Part shown: one piece after another, positions 18,774 through 28,562 of the stretch
Numbering within the stretch: position 1 is the stretch's first letter
Layout: every line of letters begins with the position of its first letter
Assembly (NCBI GenBank): GCA_025331445.1
Contig: JAIWNE010000215.1
Span: 1 to 30,804, forward strand
Direction of reading: 5' to 3'
Source of the DNA: Blakeslea trispora
Lineage: Eukaryota; Mucoromycota; Mucoromycetes; Mucorales; Choanephoraceae
Length of the DNA: 30,804 bases
Program-made: the position numbers and the translations under genes
The notes under the pieces: generated by a model
Told to the model about the DNA's origin: nothing
The model's database searches: none
What the model saw: the letters and a program-made list of their open reading frames with translations, nothing else

Positions 18774-19960
18774 ATGTTCCTCACCAACAACATCTACACT
18801 GATAACGCTCCTACCAACAGAGGTATACCTGTTGTTGCCACTAGTAGTAGTGCTCCCCGTCGTTCTGTTCCTGAGTACCGCCAGCCTACCGTTTCCTCTG
18901 ATCAGCGCAACTTCAAGCAAATGGAAGTTGCTATCAAGAAGTTGGAAGTTGCTCAACAAAAGAGCGACAAACTGATTGAGCAGTTGGTAAGAGAAAATCA
19001 AGAGCTCAAGGCCAAGTTCAAAAGCAAGCCTGAGGACTCTGATCGCTTTGGTTTTCCTGGTTCAGATGCTGAATTACAAGGATTGGAAGTAAATAACGAG
19101 AACAAAGCAGTGTAGAACCATTTACTTACTATTGTTTAATAGAAAACTGTCGTCGAATGCGAAATGGAAAGGCTAGGCGAGACCGGATGGAACCTTAACG
19201 AGACATTGATGCTTGGTTCTACTAATAAAGAGATAGTCAAGCTCATCGTCCGAGACTTTCTTGGCCATTCCGACTTGTTGCTGCTCTTGAAGAAATACCA
19301 GTGGATGAATGCCAACATCGTCAAGTTTGTCAAGTCTGTGCTTCGTAACCGATTCAAGAATGCCAAGGATCGCATCAAGAATGCGGCAAGACCTGAACAT
19401 GTACAGAGGGCTAACAAGATTCGCAAGCGAATTAACAACCGTAAAAGCAAGGTAATAAGCATTCTATATCGTAATAACCTACCCTAGTTGCTAACACTGA
19501 TACTTCAAACATCTAGATCTTGGCCAAAAGACTTGAAACCTTTGCAAGACACGAGGTAGTCTTCACCAATGACTTGCTTCGATTTGATGGAGCCCGTCCT
19601 GCCTATGGTACCAAGGCTGAGTGTCTGTCTATTCTGGTCTCGGACATGATGTCTGATCAAGAAGGAGAGGTTGACGAAACTAACACTACGTTCAGGTTCG
19701 GACGTGTACCAACCTACAGAAGCATCATCGTAAGTTATCATGATAGAATGTTTGCAAAAAAAGATCTGACCAATACTTTTTGATAGTGTGATGCCTTCTT
19801 TGATGAGATTGATGACCTGAGAACTGCCGAGAACAAGGAGAAAAATCCTCAGTACACCCCCACCAATGTTGGCCCAAGAAGATATGTCGAACGTCTTGGT
19901 GTCAACCCCAAGGTTTTTGAGTCGATGCCTTCTTGGTGCTTGGAATCTGAACGAATGTAA
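18774..19960 (+). CDS. Accessory protein of element B (intact, four exons)
   Basis: I recognise no known domain. Exons are 18774-19088, 19143-19451, 19517-19729 and 19787-19960 (105, 103, 71 and 57 codons plus stop), for 336 residues. All three introns are phase 0 with GTAAAT, GTAATA and GTAAGT donors and TAG acceptors. Exon 1 has a predicted coiled coil (about residues 50-83, KKLEVAQQKSDKLIEQL). The second half of exon 2 is strongly basic (RNRFKNAKDRIKN and RKRINNRKSK), which suits nucleic-acid binding. Exons 3 and 4 share blocks with the gene at 12060-13120. Its stop is 32 bases from that of the convergent transposase C-terminal ORF. By analogy with TnpA of plant CACTA elements I infer a role in binding element ends. 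A host-gene origin is possible but less likely given two copies in two elements. Confidence 0.8.
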
Positions 19961-19992
19961 TTTTTTTTTGACAATAAAGGTCCTTTTTTTTA
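19961..19992. terminator. Shared 3' end region between convergent genes
   Basis: Only 32 bases separate the two stop codons. They contain T runs for both directions and AATAAA on the + strand (19972). The two mRNAs must overlap in their 3' UTRs. Confidence 0.55.
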
Positions 19993-20778
19993 TTATATGA
20001 TGCGTCTTGGGAAATCAGCTGTGACAATGATATTTGTAAACGATGTCTTTTGTATATGAATAGGTGTATAAAACTTTTGAACAGGCATGATTGAGTAAGA
20101 ACCTTTCTTTTCTTTTTCATCTCTGAAAGGTCGCATGTAATCATCGGTAAGCATGTCATGAGTTTCCTTACCTTTGCGAGGGTTTTTGAACCACTCGACA
20201 AAAGCAAAGTAATGGTCCAATTCTTCATATCCTCCATACTCTGAAATAAATCCAGCCGTATGCTTAAAAAAGTATTTGACTGAACCTGCTCTGAGATGCT
20301 CTTGATAATGGTCCATTTCAACACCTTCCAAATCGTCATTCTCGACATCATTGCATCTATATGCATTGAATTCTGTAGCTGTTTTATCACCATGCAACTT
20401 GGACTTGTACACATAGCCAAGTACTTTGATTTCCTTGAACTTTTCTATATGGTTTTGCACAGTGATAGGTACTGTATACTGTCTTTCGTAATATGCTTTA
20501 AGGCACTGCAGATCGTCAGTGCTCATCGTCTTGCTTTCTCTCTTTGCCCAGTGGATGTCCACGTAGCCGGACTCGGAGAGTCGTTCAAAACCTTTGGGAT
20601 CACCGTTGATTTCTGAAAACTCAATAAGTGCATTCAGTGAGAAATGTACTGTATTATCGATGGCAACAGGTTCACTAGTTGCCACAACTGTCTCTACAAT
20701 CTCGCTAGTGTTCTCGGTCTCGCCGTCTCTGACCATACGTGCGAGGTTGTCTAAGAAGCTTCTTGTTAATTGATCCAT
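19993..20778 (-). CDS. Transposase C-terminal domain as a separate ORF (element B)
   Basis: This intact 261-residue frame matches the C-terminal third of the element A transposase. Both have a YY-rich start (AYYERQY versus AYYDVMY), an EKFKEIKVLG/ELFKHVDILG block, FAFVEWFKN versus LAFVKWFKK, SIMPVQKFY versus SIIPISQLY and a final IIVTADFPRRII versus VALDLPAKIIA. In A this region is fused to the catalytic part. Here it has its own ATG and is separated from the catalytic ORF by 575 bases. TATATTTA lies only 20-30 bases upstream. The first residues (LTRSFLDNL) resemble the junction sequence in A (YLTKFLLQV), so the split falls at that point. It is either a true two-gene arrangement or the tail of a broken gene. 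Confidence 0.75.
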   Translation of the reverse strand: MDQLTRSFLDNLARMVRDGETENTSEIVETVVATSEPVAIDNTVHFSLNALIEFSEINGDPKGFERLSESGYVDIHWAKRESKTMSTDDLQCLKAYYERQYTVPITVQNHIEKFKEIKVLGYVYKSKLHGDKTATEFNAYRCNDVENDDLEGVEMDHYQEHLRAGSVKYFFKHTAGFISEYGGYEELDHYFAFVEWFKNPRKGKETHDMLTDDYMRPFRDEKEKKGSYSIMPVQKFYTPIHIQKTSFTNIIVTADFPRRII

Positions 20779-21353
20779 TTTAAAAAGTAAAGGTGGCTTT
20801 TAAATATAAAAAGGTAGAGAAAGAAAAAATAAAGAAAAAAACTTCAGGCACTTTTACATTAGATAACACAGATGTGGATTAGAACTGAGTCACAAAATAA
20901 ATTTTAATTCCCTTACTTCCAAGAAAAAACTTTTTCTTTCTCTTAGCTTATATTCCCATCGCCTCTAAGTTCAACTCTAGAAGCGCTTCACCTTCGACAA
21001 CAAGAAGCAGCAACTTCACATACATGAATACGTTTTTCGAGACTTATTAGAGGAAAAAACAAATCGATTTACAAACGAGACTATATCTAGAAAATAAAAA
21101 CGAACACGTCTACAAACTTTACTTTCAACTTCACGGTTTTATCACAACAAGAAAGTGTTTACATAATACACAGTGTATTTGAAGAAGGGAGATTAAGAGA
21201 TTCACGAATATGGAACGGATTGAAAGACAAGAGACAAAAGGAAAGCAGAAAGAAAGACAGAGAGACATAAGGAAAGGAATGAGAGAGACAAAAGGAAGGA
21301 CAAGAGGCAAAGAAGGAGAGACAAAGATGAAATAGAAAAAGCATAGGAACAGA
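20779..21353 (-). other. Spacer with CT-rich tract between the two transposase ORFs
   Basis: On the minus strand, about 21190-21350 is rich in TTTGTCTCTC-type units; the rest is AT-rich. No splice pair would join the flanking ORFs. The position, directly after the upstream ORF stop, recalls the CT tract after transposase A. Confidence 0.6.
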
Positions 21354-23845
21354 TTAGGGATCATAGTAAAGAGTAACTGAAGCAGCATCATATGCAAAGA
21401 TATTTGACTGCATTTGGCGCATGTAAGTTTTTTCTATGCCTTGTTTGTGGTTGGTATTGATCTTCTTTACATATAGATTGTTGCGTTCAAAATTGAAGCC
21501 CCAGAAGCAAGAGATTGGACCAAACTTGTAAATAGAATCCCGTAAATGGAGCATGAAATGAAAGTTTGGCACAACCGATTGCTTTCCATAATGGTGTTCA
21601 AAAAGCTTTGCGAAAGTAAGCAGATGGTTGTGAGCCACTTCGATATCGCTAACTCTCATTGCATGACCATCCAAAAGACGAAGAGCGGCAATCAAGTGTT
21701 TAATTGTTTCGTATTTAGCTTGTCCATTTTCTTCTTTAGCATCAGCAAACAAAGGACGAAGAACATTTGTGGCCATAGTAGAAATGAAGTCCTTCAGTTC
21801 TACTGCCTTGATATTTGCAAAGCCATTGTTGGTAATCTTACCAGCAATGGGCTTGCCGGATGCTTGATGATTATAGAGGAACTTGTTTTGCAGCTGAAAC
21901 TGTATTTTCTCAAAACCTTTTTCTGGAACCATGTCTAGCAGTGCCTTCTTAACAATACCCAAGTACAGCGCATGCATTGGTTCAATTGCAATTAGATCGT
22001 AAGAGAAGTAAGGCAATCTGAACAAGACAGAATAACGAACGCCGGTTTCTTTCTCCAAGTCTTCTCTAGCTTTTGCTGTCTTTGCCTGTTTCCATGCATG
22101 AGAACTTGCTCTGGTTTCTTTGGTATTTCGCTTTACCCAAGCATTACAATCCCAGTGGCAGTAGTCGAGATGAAATTTGTGACCTGGCAGTGCTTCAAAT
22201 CTGGTCTTGCAAAGGTGACAACCAACCTTGCTGTTGTATGACATGGCACATGCTAGCTTTTTGGTGGCAGGGAGATCGGAGCTGATTGTACCAAGACAAG
22301 CCTTCACCTTGTTGATCTGGACTGAGCCGTCTTTCATAACCATCTTCATATTGACTCCCTTCAGCAACACCAATAGTTCGTCTACCAAAGGCTCCAAGTA
22401 ATGGTTAATGGCGGTAGTAGGAGGTTCTTTTGGACCAGGAATAGCCCCCACGAACATCATGTTCTCTTTCTGGTCGCGACCGTAAGCCTTGCCCAGGTTT
22501 TGAATAGTTAGGTAGACACAACCAACACTATAAGTAGTCTTGTACGGACCAAACCAGTCAATGTTCAAGGTGAGCATCAAGTTATAGTCAGAGCCCAAAA
22601 CGAAAGGCAAAGCATCTTTTGGAAGGGCTTTGAAGGAGGAGAAATTGGTTGCATCGTAGAAGTCTGTCATATATCCTTGGATGACAGTTCTTTCTTTCCA
22701 TGCCTTGACTCTTTCGGCAAAGCCTTGTCTCAAGAAAAACTTTTTCAGTATGGTGACCAAGGAACAATAAGCATACTCCTTCAGGGGGGGTAAGCTTGCT
22801 CTCTGTTGCATTGTGTTGTTATTCATAGATCTTGCCCGTACAGAAAGGATTTTGTCTCTGGGGATCAAAGGCGGCCTTAGTCAGATCAGCATCACACATC
22901 ATGTCTTCTTCATCAGGGATTTCCTTCAAAGGTGACAACTTGTGACAATCTGAGCAGACAGCATAGTAACGAATGCCCTCATGGCTGTATGTAGTCAAGT
23001 CATTGCGTTTCAAAAAGGTGGCCATACTTTTTGGAAACTGAAACTGATCGTTGTTTAACTTCAAGACATAGTTCAGGCACTCCATGATCATTTCGTTGTC
23101 CTTTCTGGCAATGTTCCTGTTGTTCAAAAGGGTGATCATCATAGAGAGGATTTTGGCAGAAGGAGAAAGAGAACGAATGGTTTTATCAGCTAAGTATTAA
23201 AGAATCCGAATTAGATGAATTGTTCTCATTGATAGCTTATGATTTTATTTTACTTACAGAAAGAAGTCAACTCTTGCGAAGTACCAGATTCAAGCAATGC
23301 ATCAGAATGGCTGTTGTTGACCAACGTTTCAGAAGACAATTGGCCGACATCAAAATCATTGGCACCACAGTCTACATCAAAGTCATTGAAGGCAGGTAAG
23401 AGAGGTTCTTGCTCATCAACGATAGAAAACTCTTCTTGACTGTTAGAGTTTGTTACTTCTTGCTCAACAACAGTAACAACAGCATCTAAATGATTTGTAT
23501 TGAATTTATTTAGGTAAATTGTTTATAGAGTATGATATGTCATAGGTAGCTTACCCTTGTTAGAGTCATCTTGTTCAGGACAGAAAGTGCGAGCTTTCTT
23601 CAAAATGGTGTATCCTTCTATTAGATGGTTAATCAATAGTTAGTATTAGATCTAAAGGACATAAGAGAACGATGAAAGTGGTTCTTACCTGAGGTTTTCT
23701 TCCATTCTTCGAACTTCATTCCGTTGAAGAGCTTGCGTTTTTTGTGGTAACGCATTTTGGAGTAGGCAACGTATCCACTTTTGCTGAAGACAGTGCATTC
23801 GTCACAGTGACATTCGTAGAGCTTGGAGGAAGAATTGAAAGACAT
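21354..23845 (-). pseudogene. Plavaka/CACTA-like transposase of element B (N-terminal and core), frameshifted
   Basis: It is a homologue of the element A transposase. Exons are 23845-23689, 23617-23555, 23485-23258 and 23189-21354; all three introns are phase 1, as in A. Exon 1 has a C-x-C-x2-C...H zinc-finger-like motif (YECHCDEC, RYHKKR). Exon 3 is acidic. Exon 4 has a one-base frame change between 22850 and 22820: CTGKIY ends one frame and NNNTMQQRASLPPLKEYAY begins the next. The first catalytic D (22277, SSDLPATKK) and the last E (21488, FNFERNN) are kept. The second catalytic Asp is Glu (21983, AIEPMHALYLG), where A has GIDIMHNLLLG. It stops at 21354, soon after the FER motif; the rest of the protein is in the ORF at 19993-20778. 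Confidence 0.85.
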
Positions 23846-23905
23846 AGTAAGGTTTTAAAAATAATAAAAGGGTTATGATGAAAAAAAGCTTGCTTGATTT
23901 CCAAT

Positions 23906-23915
23906 GCCTTTTATA
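23906..23915 (-). promoter_or_regulatory. TATA box of transposase B
   Basis: TATAAAAGGC on the minus strand lies about 60 bases before ATG 23845. Confidence 0.5.
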
Positions 23916-25235
23916 TTGTCATGTCTTTTTACATTATTCATGCAAAAAATAAATACGAGGATGCCATTTGTTCAGTAGAGAGTGACGAATTAGAGGAGCC
24001 CGATGTCAAGAAAAGAGTAAATATAGAAGAGATCTTTTGAAGTCAGAGCTTTTGGATTTGCTTGCTGGTATCTTTTGAAGATGAGCACCAAAAAGGAAAT
24101 ACTATTTTAACTTTTCACAAATGACACGCTTTTATTGGTGGATTGACTTTTATTAAAATTTACTTTACAATCGCGTTGCTATTTTTACTTTCTTGAAAGG
24201 ATGTCTATGGTACAATCATCCTAATAGAGAAGACACTTTCAAAACCCGTCTTGAGATTGTAATTTTTCTCTTTTAGTCAGAGCTTGCCAGTGGCTTAACA
24301 CCAGTAGGCTTTATATTTTACAGCTTTTTGTCTAAACTTTCTTTTTAATACAACGCAATGTGTTTTTGAAAATTTTTCTTTTATTTTATTTCAGAATATT
24401 GTACTTTACAAGAAATTCGTTCAGCCATTTCACTTTGTCATCTACAACTGCTTTGAACTACACGGCATATTTCTTGTTCTTGCAACCTTTGGAATAAACT
24501 GCTTGATACTCTCGCTCAATCACTTTTTTTTTATTTCGTGTGTTTCTATTTTTTTAAACTTGTTTCTAGGTAAAAGATATAGCAGAAGGAGATCATCTTT
24601 GTTATTCTCGTTGGACTGCACTACTTGTACGATCAGCATTTCAGATAAAAATAAAGTACTCATTACTTTATATAACGATTAGAAGCATACTTTAGATTTT
24701 TATTGTCTATTCTAAAGTCTTTTTCGAGTTAAAAGTGAATGACAAGATACTTTCAAAGTAAATACAAGTGTTGTTATAAACGTTATTCATTTGCTAGTGT
24801 TATTGAATGTTCTCTTCTTCATCTTTATAATAACATCTATACACAAACTCTCCAATCATATTCATCCACACTAAGAGAAGGTCAAAATGTTATGACGTCG
24901 ACATTTAACATTGAGTGAGTGAAGGCAGCCTTTTCTTAAATGCGCCCCAATTTGTATGCTTATCGGCCTTTAAAAGTACTTGTAATTATTTTTTCAAGTC
25001 TTTCTCAGCAGAAAAAATTAAAGTGTAAAATGATATGGCATAAAACAATGAAATTTAACAGTACAATTACCGTTTTTGTTTTAAAGATGTATTAAGGAAA
25101 CATACAAGAAGCTTCATGCAAAGTTTGGCTCCATTTGGAGTAAAATTGAGTGATTTGGATTTTGGCCGTAAAAATACCCCGGGTGCCTGCCTATATTATG
25201 ACAAAATTGTATGTCAGAATCCACCCTACCTATGC
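23916..25235. other. Non-coding right part of element B
   Basis: Mostly AT-rich without a gene I can support. A stop-free + strand frame at 24308-24679 (124 codons, no ATG, T-rich) encodes hydrophobic sequence with a splice-acceptor-like TTATTTCAG at 24394. T-rich DNA gives such frames by chance, so I do not call it a gene. Confidence 0.4.
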
Positions 25236-25303
25236 AATTTTTTGACGTGACGTGCAAAGAGTGCCAAAAAGCAACACAAACAAATCAGACACACGTCAAA
25301 GTG
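25236..25303 (-). repeat. Right terminal inverted repeat of element B
   Basis: It is the inverse of 6348-6394 joined to 17247-17261. Two exact blocks are 25236-25249 (14 bases, matching 17248-17261) and 25279-25299 (21 bases, matching 6348-6368). The outer limit is uncertain. Confidence 0.75.
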
Positions 25304-27513
25304 TGAAGTCTAATGTAGGCCTCTGAGGGTATTTATCGGTTTGATAAAATTGGGCGGAATTGAGTAAGTAAAGGAATTGACTAGAGGAATTAACAGCACC
25401 GATACATGAGAAAAAGAAAAGTACAATGTTAATAACCTCTGTCAACCCTTCTCTTCCTAACAGCTTCATACCTAGTAACTGATAACTGAATTGCAGACGT
25501 ATAACAATTTTAACACACTTGTTACGATCAATCCAAACTACTACTCCAAAATTAAAAATAAGAAAAGCGACCTTGATTTTTATTACAACAAATATCTAGT
25601 ATTTATACTGAAATCGAAGAATGTAATTTCTGCAAGTTATCAAGAGTGAAGTAGAAATAATTAATAAAGAATGAAAACAATAAAGTGAGAATATAAAATA
25701 AATAAAATAAAGCAAAAGGAAAATAAAGAGAATAATATCTGAAAAGGTGGAATAAAATGCATAGCGATGAATATAGGAAATAGAAGATATGCGCATAGAT
25801 GTTTGTAAATTGAAGGTAAAGTAGGCTGCAGGTCGAAGTCAACAATATCCTAAATTTGGATCGAGTAAGATGTCAACAGAGAGAAACAGAAATCGTAAGC
25901 GGAGAACAAAATGAGGCAAAGGAAGATACTTTAGGCGGGGAGAAAGGGTCTTAAGGGACTTTGAGGGTTCTCTTAGTCAGGAAAAGTGACGCAGACAGTA
26001 AGTTCGGCTTGCACAAACACCGGAATTTTGCCGGACAGCGGTTAAACTTTTTGAGCCGACAACAATCCTATACTATATTTCAGAAGTGTCGTGCCTGTCA
26101 GTAGCAATGAGCGTATTAGTAATCAAGAAGAAGTACCCCAATTTATTAGAAGTTGGAACAAGTCTAAGAAGAAGGCATTCAAGCCAAACGTACAAGTAAA
26201 AAGAAATATCAAGCGAAGAAGAACAGCTGTAGGCGAAGAGTCTACAAAATCAAGTAGATCAAACAGATTCAATTCAGACTCCGAATAATAGAATAAGAGA
26301 GAGCATCAAATGCATTTGAATAAAAATTATCTTTCATCTGGTTTACTTTAAAAAGTATTACAACAAGGTCTTTATAAATCATAGTAAAGTCTTCCCTACT
26401 GTCTTCTGGTAAATCAAGCTGGTAGTATAACGCAGCTTGACAAAAGAATGACAACTTTATTATCCTCCTGTATGTTTACCTTTGATTCGAACAAGTGAAA
26501 CAACAAAAAGAAATATAAAGGGAGATAGAAGACTGTAAAGACTATCAATTACAACAGGGAGAACAATAAGAAAATATAGAGACAATAGGCACTTGTACGC
26601 TTTAAAGACAGAATTTAAAGGTAGTAGGTAACAGTAAGTATATTTTAAAACTTGGGAAAAAGTTATATCTATGAAAGATAAATATTCTAATAATTGAGGC
26701 ACGAAGCACTCTATTTAAAGAGACAGACTAATTACTTAGTCAATTCAATAATTTCTACAAAACACCAATAAAATAAATTCCAATAGTGATTTCAACAATA
26801 GATCCATCGATCTAACGGACTTTCTTGAGAGCATTTCCAAAGTAAGAGACAACGTGAACAGAAGTAACCAAAGTATAGAGACTAAGCTGTCAATTGGCAT
26901 AATAATAGAAATAATAGGTCGCCACTTCAAAGCATAAATTAATTTCTTGACAACAGATCAGACCAAAAAAGAGAGTAACACCAGTAAATCAGAGAACAAT
27001 AGATACTAATCAACCTAGTAATGACACCAACTTCAAATAACAATAATAGCCACAGAACATCAGGAAAACCAATATAGATAGTACAGTAATCAACAGAGCT
27101 AAAGATAATAAAGAAAATAAAGAAAAAAAAATGTAGAGAACATACAAAATAAATAAAATACAGAATAAAAATAAAATAAGGATAATCAATAAAAAATAAA
27201 ATAAAATAAGAAACAGAGTACAATCAGGACAACCAGGAAGTACGGAACGAAAACAATGACAGAGTGTGTTACCAATTCAAAGACAACAAAATGTAGAGTA
27301 TATAACAATCATAGACAAAGGAGAGAGAGATCAGAACAACGATATCAACTTGAGCACTTCAAACAGCGACAACTGTAGCTAGCTATTACTTTATCAACCA
27401 AAGTAACACAATCCAAACTTGCACCAAAAGACAGCTACTCTTCATCATAACAACAGATCAACTTCTACACCTTCTCATAATCATACCCACAATACCAAGC
27501 ATCTTGACACCTT
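25304..27513. other. Inter-element DNA, strand-skewed, no supported gene
   Basis: It lies outside B and C. From about 26700 to 27480 the + strand is markedly A-rich and T-poor with many ACAACA and AAATAAA stretches, like an RNA leader or old retroelement sequence. A possible last exon at 26084-26288 follows an intron-like segment (GTAAGTTCGG at 25998 to TTTCAG at 26083). It would encode a basic, Ser-rich tail ending NRFNSDSE. I could not trace it upstream. Confidence 0.35.
27511..27513 (+). repeat. Target site duplication of element C (left CTT)
   Basis: CTT directly precedes CACTACACC at 27514. The same CTT follows the other end at 30490-30492. CACTA elements make 3-bp duplications. Confidence 0.7.
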
Positions 27514-27596
27514 CACTACACCGAAGAGGTTGGCAAACGAACCATGATTTTTACGGAACACACGTCTGCTTCGTACGGAACCTACTTGGCACTCCC

Positions 27597-27735
27597 AATT
27601 CATTTGCCGTCGTGGAAACCTGGGTTCGAAACACATCTGTTTCACACGACGGCGAATGAATTTCGATTAATGCATTCGTTACCACGACGGCAAATGAACC
27701 ACGGTTACTGCCCCAATTTCCACGACGGCAAACAG
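27597..27735 (+). repeat. Subterminal CCACGACGGCAAA repeats with a long hairpin
   Basis: The motif CACGACGGC(A/G)AA occurs at about 27645, 27691 and 27721, with an inverted copy at 27603. The inverted copy and its neighbour form a near-perfect palindrome over 27597-27661, with stems of about 20 bases (ATTCATTTGCCGTCGTG versus its complement) around a 25-30 base centre. Confidence 0.8.
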
Positions 27736-27784
27736 ATTACGAGAACTGCCTCGTTTCCAGAGTGTGTCTCGTATCCATTGGAGA

Positions 27785-28085
27785 GACCTGATTGGATTAC
27801 ATTGTTGAAACAGTTCTTTCAATTGGCTTCTTTTCGCAAAAATACATTCAATAATTCGTTCTGATTGGGTTCATATTCGGTATTTTTATTTAAATAGATG
27901 ATTGCAATTGGATAGAATAGGCTTCTTTACGCAAACATACTTCTTTACAATTGGACTGTTTACAGCAAATATAGAGGATTAGAGGCTTAAAAAAGTGGCT
28001 TTTTATTATAGAAAAAAACTTTTTTTTGATAGAAAATAATGGCTTCTTTATGGGAAAAATACTAGGGGATTAGGCAAATAAAAAA
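27785..28085 (+). repeat. A-family internal end sequence in element C
   Basis: It is an inverted copy of 16746-17060, recognisable by CTGATTGGATT, TTCAATTGGCTTCTT, AGGCTTCTTTACG and ATATAGAGGATTA. It is more diverged than the A/D pair. Confidence 0.8.
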
Positions 28086-28387
28086 AAAAGGCAATAATTC
28101 ATTGATGTAGAGAATATGACCAGAAAAAAACCGATAGAACTGGCAAATTGCTTCGAGAAAAAGCGATGACAAGAGCGATCAGAGTACAGGAAAGAGCAAT
28201 TTGAATTGAGACACAAACGCAACAGACAGACCATAAAAGCAGATGGAGAGAGACAGCAATTTTACATATAAAAGGCAGAAAACAAACCAAACAAGGAACA
28301 ACCGGATTTGAACTAAAACAACACCATCATTAGTTAAAAGCGAAATAACACAAAAAAATGTCAAATGTACTTACAGACAAGCCATGA
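28086..28387. other. Non-coding interval of element C
   Basis: This is A-rich sequence with no supported frame or repeat. A GTAAGTA-type donor on the minus strand (near 28372) could belong to the neighbouring fragment. Confidence 0.4.
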
Positions 28388-28562
28388 TTAAAGGCAATAC
28401 GAAAGCCAGTTTACCGTGTCAAAGGAGCATGCCAGCATTTGAAAGCCTAAAAAGAAAGCAATAAGTTATACTGAAACCATAGATTCTGATATCCTACTTA
28501 CATTTAAAAAAGCCATCAACAGGGTCCTTGTAAATAATATCATTATTAAGCACAACTAGGCT
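28388..28562 (-). pseudogene. Spliced gene fragment inside element C, function unknown
   Basis: Two minus-strand exons, 28562-28502 and 28446-28388, join in phase 1 across an intron GTAAGTAGG...CTTTTTAG. They give 39 residues that end at a stop: LNNDIIYKDPVDGFFK, then CFQMLACSFDTVNWLSYCL. An acceptor TATTTAG precedes the first exon, and a GTAATT donor lies at 28622-28617 for an earlier exon, but I could not extend the frame. It looks like the last exons of a host gene picked up by the transposon. I do not recognise the family. Confidence 0.5.

Larger units (their letters stand above)
17244..25303 (-). mobile_element. Element B: DNA transposon with accessory and transposase genes
   Basis: This is the main body of a second transposon; its outer left end is at 6345-6394, cut off by the insertion of element A. 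CACGTCAAAAAATT at 17248-17261 is the exact complement of 25236-25249, and the match continues across element A to 6348 on one side and to about 25303 on the other. Without A the element would be at least 8.1 kb. It holds the accessory gene (+), a C-terminal-domain ORF (-) and a damaged transposase gene (-). The order mirrors that of element A. I could not find a target duplication because the Gypsy LTR replaces the left flank. Confidence 0.65.

Noticed and set aside
24308..24679. 124-codon stop-free, hydrophobic frame with an acceptor-like TTTCAG
   Set aside because: No ATG, strong T bias that lowers stop frequency, and no partner exon found; kept only as a note.
27610..27640. GGTTCGAAAC, similar to a tRNA B box
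   Set aside because: No A box or acceptor stem fits around it; the sequence is the loop of the CCACGACGGC palindrome.
27544..27864. 106-codon + strand frame at the left end of element C
   Set aside because: It spans the hairpin repeats and terminal sequence, and its composition follows the repeats.
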